The notes below the pieces were generated by a model. That model saw nothing but the letters and a program-made list of their open reading frames with translations, ran no database searches and was not told the DNA's origin. The translations under genes were made by a program, and so were the position numbers. A stretch of DNA of 64,000 bases from Lichenostomus cassidix (lineage: Eukaryota; Chordata; Aves; Passeriformes; Meliphagidae): contig CM039182.1 in the NCBI GenBank assembly GCA_008360975.2, forward strand, positions 51,906,491-51,970,490. The letters run 5' to 3'. The number at the start of each line of letters is the position of its first letter. The first letter of the stretch is position 1. This document shows positions 1 through 64,000 of this stretch, one piece after another.

Positions 1-1510
1 CTACAACAGATTTCTATGTAACTGTTTTGCTCTTTCCTTTGGGGAGAGTATAACAAGTAATTATTGCGCCAAATATTACCTTCAGATGCACCAGGGCAAC
101 TAAGGCTGAGGGTCTGATTCAACTTTGTAGTCTCCCCATGTAAATACAAACTTCTCTCATCTGCCTGTATGAATATGTCTTGTATATTTCTGTCTGTCTT
201 TGAGTATTAGTCTTCTGTAGCCATACCTTCCAGGGAAACCACTGTACTGTCAATTCAATGTCATGCAAGCTCTCAGTTCCAAGTCCATGCAAAACTCCTG
301 CATTTGAGTCTGTGGAGAAACAGTGTTATTGTCCCTACAGAGACTTCCTACTTCAATTCACCTATGCCATCCTTTTCAACTACCCTTAACTCTGCTCATC
401 CTTTGTAACCTTTTACTATATGTAGGATAAATTCAGTTTTTAATATGCCCCCTGAAACCTTCCTTTCTGTTACCTTCAAGCTCACAGCTGAGCAGCCCTT
501 TAACTTGCAGGGCTGGAATTCCTCCCCTCATAAACTAGTCTAACTCTTCCCTAGCTCACAAGAGTACCCTAGCTTGGTGTAAACCCCTCCCAGACACTTT
601 TTATTGTCAAGTGCTGAGAGCCATTCTCTGTATATTCCACCTGATCCCTCTCTCCCTTTGACACTGTGTGTCTGTTCCTTACAAGTTATCTACATCCCCT
701 GAGCTTCCGCAGTGCTTGGTGAGCTTGGTTCTTCAGCCTCTCTAGTTTTCAGTATCCTTAATCATGGTCTGAATATTGCTTTGAAGTTCTTCAAAGCTTT
801 CCAGAGACAATTATAGTCTAGCATGGGTTGCAACAGCAAAGATCACCAGGGCTTCAGTGCAAGCCAAAGAATCCCACAGGAGACATTTGTTCTGGTTGCC
901 AGACTGCACTTAAGCCAGCGTTGCACTCTGTTTAAGGCTACAGTGACCCAGATCAGCCAGGTTACAGAGAATTGTCTGACCAAGGTAGAGCCGAGCTGTG
1001 GAAAGCACAATAAATGGACATCCATACCAAGTTGTTAAGTGGGTGCAAGTTAAGTAAGAGACACAGAATCTAACAGGTTCTTCAGTTCAAAATTAACTTA
1101 TTTGTCTAATAAGACAAAATAATGGTGAGGGTTGCCAGGTCCTACACGACCTGTCAAAGTTTTTTATCCCTCCTAACCCATCCTTTCAGTCACATTAAGT
1201 TTCATTGTTTGCATTCACCAAATGCCACATCTGTGTGAACTACACCCTGGAGAGAAGAGCTGCACTCCAGAGAATTCCTCATGCTCATCAGTGTGTGGCT
1301 CAATAGGCCTGTAGTGGGGCGGGTATTGTATATTATACGCCCTAAGAATAAACATCTGCCTTAGAACAGGTGGCTTGAAAGAAACAGAAGGTAGAAGAAG
1401 AAAATGTTATTAAAAGGCTAAAGGATCTGTTCTGACAGAAAGATGTTAATCATGCTCAAATTTGTCAGCTTCAAATTTTCTTTTCAGATGTTTTGCATAG
1501 CTGTGCTCAC
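1..1510 (-). other. HECW1: HECW1 intron after window exon 18 (incomplete)
   Basis: Intronic sequence 3' of the left-most exon. No HECT exon, gene or clear repeat was recognised. Small open frames here have no recognisable protein content. Confidence 0.85.
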
Positions 1511-59980
<58,470 letters not shown>

Positions 59981-62900
59981 CTGAAATAAAGGAAGGGCAC
60001 AGAACATTAAGCAGGTGGCAAGACAGAGTGCTTCAGCCGGGAGACACACCTCAGCACGGAGACCTGAGGATCTACATGAGGTGAAGGATACACAATCACT
60101 CTTTTCAGATACACTTTTCAGATACACTGTTTTAAAATATCTCCTCTGCTTGTTCATCTCTACCCCAGCTCAAAAAGGAAGAACTCTGAAAATACTATAT
60201 ATGTGAACCAGTATCCTAACCTGGTTCCCATCACAGTCTCATAAGGAGCTCAATCAGAAAGGCAATCTGTGTCATAGGCTACTGTCACAAACAATACTGG
60301 GAAAAATAGGAACAGCATTATCTAAAACTGCTCCTGTCACCAAGTGCATTGAAAAGTGTTGACTGCTGTCTCAGCTAGTCTGGTCATAAGAACATCTATT
60401 TATTTGTAAGAAATGTTTCAGTAAGCTTTTAGAGACTGTGTGTATGCAAATCTGGGGTAGGATCAGGGAGAGTGATATTCTAGGTTAGAGGAACAAGTAT
60501 GGGAGCATTATAGCACCTGGAGATGTCTAGATATCCCAAAGCTCAATTCAAAAATAATAGTGAAAAGAAAATATATTAGGTAACTTGCCCTTGTTTTTTC
60601 CTAGACTGGCTAAATTCAGTACAGGCATGGAGCTGGTGACACAGGTCACAATAATTTTTCCAAACACCTGCTGCTACCAGAATATCATCAATCAAAAAAG
60701 CACATCTGTGCTGTGGTGCCCAATAGTAGGAAAACTGTCAAACCACTGTTCACCTGAGAGGTCAGTATAGATCTGGAAGACAACTTCTGTAGAAAGTGAA
60801 TATTGAGATGGATGAAAGGATTTTTCTAGCTTTCCCATTGCCAAAACCAATCTCCTCAACAGAATCATTCTGAGTTATCAAGGCCTGGAGTTAAAGCCTT
60901 AAATCGCTTGCTCCATTGAATCATGATCTAATTCAGAGAGGCTTAATATAAACAGCTTCAAGTGAAACCAACAGGAGTGGGATATTCTGTTAATCACACC
61001 CTGCAAAAATGCAAATAATTGGAGAAGCACCATTTAAACAAGTGCTGAATAGTTATTTTCTTCTTTTTTCATCAACATCTTTGCAGCAGGTTACCAGTTA
61101 AGATAAATGCACCAAATGGGAGAACCTGAATTCCCTATGTTTACTGAAAGTTGCCTTAAAAAATAAGTTGTCTTACTATTGCTGCCTCACCTGCTAAAAA
61201 CCTTGAGTAACTGCCACTTCATGACACTCGAAATCAGAAGAGGGCAATTAACTTTTGAATTATTGGAACATAGAGCAATTTGCCATGTAATGAATTCTCC
61301 ATTATTGTGCTGCTGACTCCTACATTGCAAAGAAGTCTCTGTGGGCTGGCAAATGCACACACACAGGTAGAGAGTGAACTGTCCACAAGTGAAAAGTAAC
61401 TTGTGGATTTAGTGCATGTTTATGTTGGTTTAATGATCTGAATCCTCGAATGTCAATAACACATTGCCTTGTGGTGCAACTCTGAAGAAAATTAGAATCT
61501 GCATGGAAATTTATTTTCATAGGATCACATAGAACCAAGTCTGACAGATCTTTCCTTGCACAAGAAACATATTGACCTTTTCCAGTGTAGTAATCAGCAC
61601 CTGAGCAAAAAGTATGGACCAAAGGAGCAAGATATGTTAGAATCAGCCAAAGAAAATGTCCCTTTTCCCTTGAACAGCTGTGCCTCAAGACATACAAACA
61701 CCAGGATATTCCATATAGATTGTAAAATCCGATTCTGTTCTGATTTCGTCACCTGCCAACCTGTTGCATTTTGGGATACACAAGACTGCCTTGCGACCAG
61801 ACCCCGGTCCATGATCACAGTTCCCAAATGTTTCCTCTAGGAGGATGTTCTGATGCATAAAACCAGCAGCATTTTGGAAACACAATTAAGCCTTTAGGAT
61901 CAGAAGTGTCCTGTGGCAGAGCTCAAAGGCAGTTGGAGGCAATTGCAGTTTGAGACCAAAAGTGAACTCACTGAAATGGGTTTGGACACAGCTTGTGAAA
62001 CAGTGATAATTTTACAAAATTCAGTTTTCCATTATCTAAGCACTTGCTCCTGCTGTTGCTCTCATCTAGTTTAATTCTTATTGGGCAGGATTTTTCTAAG
62101 GCAAGTTATGGGCACACCCCAAATTTATATACTATCTACAGCAGTCAGTGGATGGACAGGTAACAAACAAGAAGTTAAATCTCTATTCTCTGATTAGCCC
62201 AAGCCAGTAATTACCTACAATGCTGCATTAGCACAATACATTGCCCTGAATATCACACCAACTTGGGCACAAAGTTACTCTTAGAGCCTGAGATGATACA
62301 TGACACAGCACACTCCACAGAGGAGATGGCAGATTGCCTCAACAGAATGAAATGTCATTAGGAATAACCTGTTTCTCACAGGAAGTCTGGCCCTAGAAAG
62401 AGCTTCTGGCCCCATCTTGCCAATGTAGTATCTGATACTTACCAGCTAGGGATGCAAGGGCTCCCCTTTATAGAAAGGACGAGGAGGTCCTCCACTGAAA
62501 GAACAAGGTAGAGAACCAGCTGCCCTTATGTCTGGAAGAATCCCAAAATGCAAAACCCCCAGAGTTAGAGGCTTTGGAAAAGAGTACAGACCTCCAGAGG
62601 TGAAGACCTTTTTATTTTCCTCTAGAAATGTTTATTAGGACTGTTAGAAATGGTTATCTGTCAGGAGTATTCCTAAAAAGAAGTTACAATCAGAATGTCT
62701 GAACACAAGGGATGACTGAAGATTCCTCATATACTGGGGAAAAATAGCACTTGTCACGATCTACAGAAAGGAGGCCTTGTGGAGGCTGATGTTTCCTAAC
62801 CTCTGGAATATCTTGGCCATGTCTGCATTAGGAAGACTTACGGTACAATATTAGTGCATCTGGAGAGCAAAGCAGCTGGTGCTGTGCACCTGATTACCCC

Positions 62901-64000
62901 ATCCAGACATTTTGCAAGGGTTTTACCATGAAGTGACTCCAGGCTGGTGCCCTGGATTGAACTCCCATTTATTGTCTGAAAAGAGCTTGGTGCACTCCTG
63001 AAGCACATCTGTTCGCTTCCCTTCTGCTCAGAGTAATTGAGTTCACACACTCCAGGACTGACAAGCAGTGTCTTTGGTGGGGAGAACAGGAGATTTGCTC
63101 TGAAACAGATCTCTTGAATGGAAATATTATTATAGATGGACCCAGTGAATTGTTAAGAGCCATGATCAATAGAACAAGTTAGTGTGTGTATTATTTTCTC
63201 AGTGTCTTCTTCAATTATTTCCTTTTTAGGGTGTGATTACATCTCTCTGGAATTATGATGAGTAGGAGGAAACAAACTAGATCTAGATGCAAAGTCATTA
63301 CATCTCTCTACTTTCCTCATTTCTTCAGCCATTTGTCAATGCCTGTCCCACTTGTTACAGTGGCAAGAAATTCAATGATTACTTTGTTCCTACACATTTA
63401 ATGCAAAGAGGGAGTAAGATGGGAGAGAGAGATCCTTTTAATTCCTTACTAAGAGAAGAGCTGCAGCATTACAGCATATCTTATTAGACACTGGAGAATC
63501 TGTACCAGGCTCATCCTTATAAAATGCCCCTGCCAGTGGAAAAGCTTCAGCTGATATTTTCTCAGGCACCAAAAATCAACAAGCTATAATTAATTACTTC
63601 CATAGAAATACAGAAGTGGAGGGAGAGGAAAGAGCAAAAGTGGCATGATGTAGAAAATCACAGCAACATATAAACATATTAAGTCTTCTGGGATTAAGCA
63701 GTGTATCATCACTTTGGCCTCCAGTCAGTAATAAGTCATTAGGATTCTCCTCTCATTTACACAGATTTTACACAGCTGCCTCCTGCAGAGTCCCTCTCAC
63801 AGAGACACAGATCAGAATCAAAGCTACCTAGAATCAGCTGAGACATTCATACTCTCACACCATCTCAATGATCTAAATGTAAATCTGATTTTACATTACT
63901 GCTGGCATCTTCAAGCATGATCTGAAAACACTGTAGTAAACACCACCGAAGGAGTTTCAGACTGGAACCTACTTTTCATTGCCTATTTGGTTCCAGACCA
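59981..64000 (-). other. HECW1: HECW1 intron upstream of window exon 1 (incomplete)
   Basis: At least 4020 bp. I read it for the exon carrying the first C2 strands and did not find one. It has a short direct duplication (cttttcagataca x2) near 60101-60128. No gene or clear repeat. Confidence 0.82.

Noticed and set aside
1..1510. Search for the next HECT exon (expected to begin near VTEREL)
   Set aside because: Reading the minus strand gave no matching segment; the exon must lie beyond the left edge.
59981..64000. Search for the preceding C2 exon (expected to end near IWQAE)
   Set aside because: No matching minus-strand segment was found; it must lie beyond the right edge.

Overview
The window looks like nuclear DNA from a bird. 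It is AT-leaning, with small exons between GT-AG introns. It carries 3' ends of CR1 LINEs (a clear one at 30081-30378) and many short, decayed amniote repeat fragments. No operon, plasmid, phage or viral gene structure was seen.

The only gene I can support is HECW1 (NEDL1), a HECT, C2 and WW domain E3 ubiquitin ligase, transcribed on the minus strand. I resolved 18 consecutive internal exons, from 59980 down to 1511. Every junction is GT-AG, every phase matches, and together they give 3453 coding bases, or 1151 residues without a stop. In mRNA order they encode the second half of the C2 domain (59838-59980, 57748-57848), a very large acidic disordered exon with a Cys-Tyr-Ser repeat (55131-56501), WW1 (51506-51607, 46198-46348), a variable linker (41049-41176), the helical box (38207-38328, 35185-35370), WW2 (35185-35370, 34455-34589), a linker with conserved blocks (29042-29147 to 23484-23604), and most of the HECT N-lobe (21950-22063, 19043-19195, 3020-3118, 1511-1640). 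The first exons (N-terminal region and start of C2) lie beyond the right edge. The last exons (rest of HECT, including the C-lobe catalytic cysteine) lie beyond the left edge. Residue numbers below count from the first base of the right-most exon, not from the true start.

The remaining ~60.5 kb is intronic. The largest intron is 15.9 kb (3119-19042) and the smallest 187 bp (28855-29041). Noteworthy intronic structure: a ~200 bp direct repeat on both sides of the linker exon at 41049-41176; an interrupted (GAA)n tract at 52283-52371 next to a CR1 fragment; a perfect double hairpin at 29891-29949; a 23-bp inverted repeat of AG/CT tracts at 42273/42579; a TA/CA-rich block beside the WW1 exon; and a relatively CpG-rich segment at 50420-50790 with a 16-bp palindrome. 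I found no second gene, tRNA, rRNA, CRISPR array or intact mobile element. I found no candidate for an undescribed biological system.
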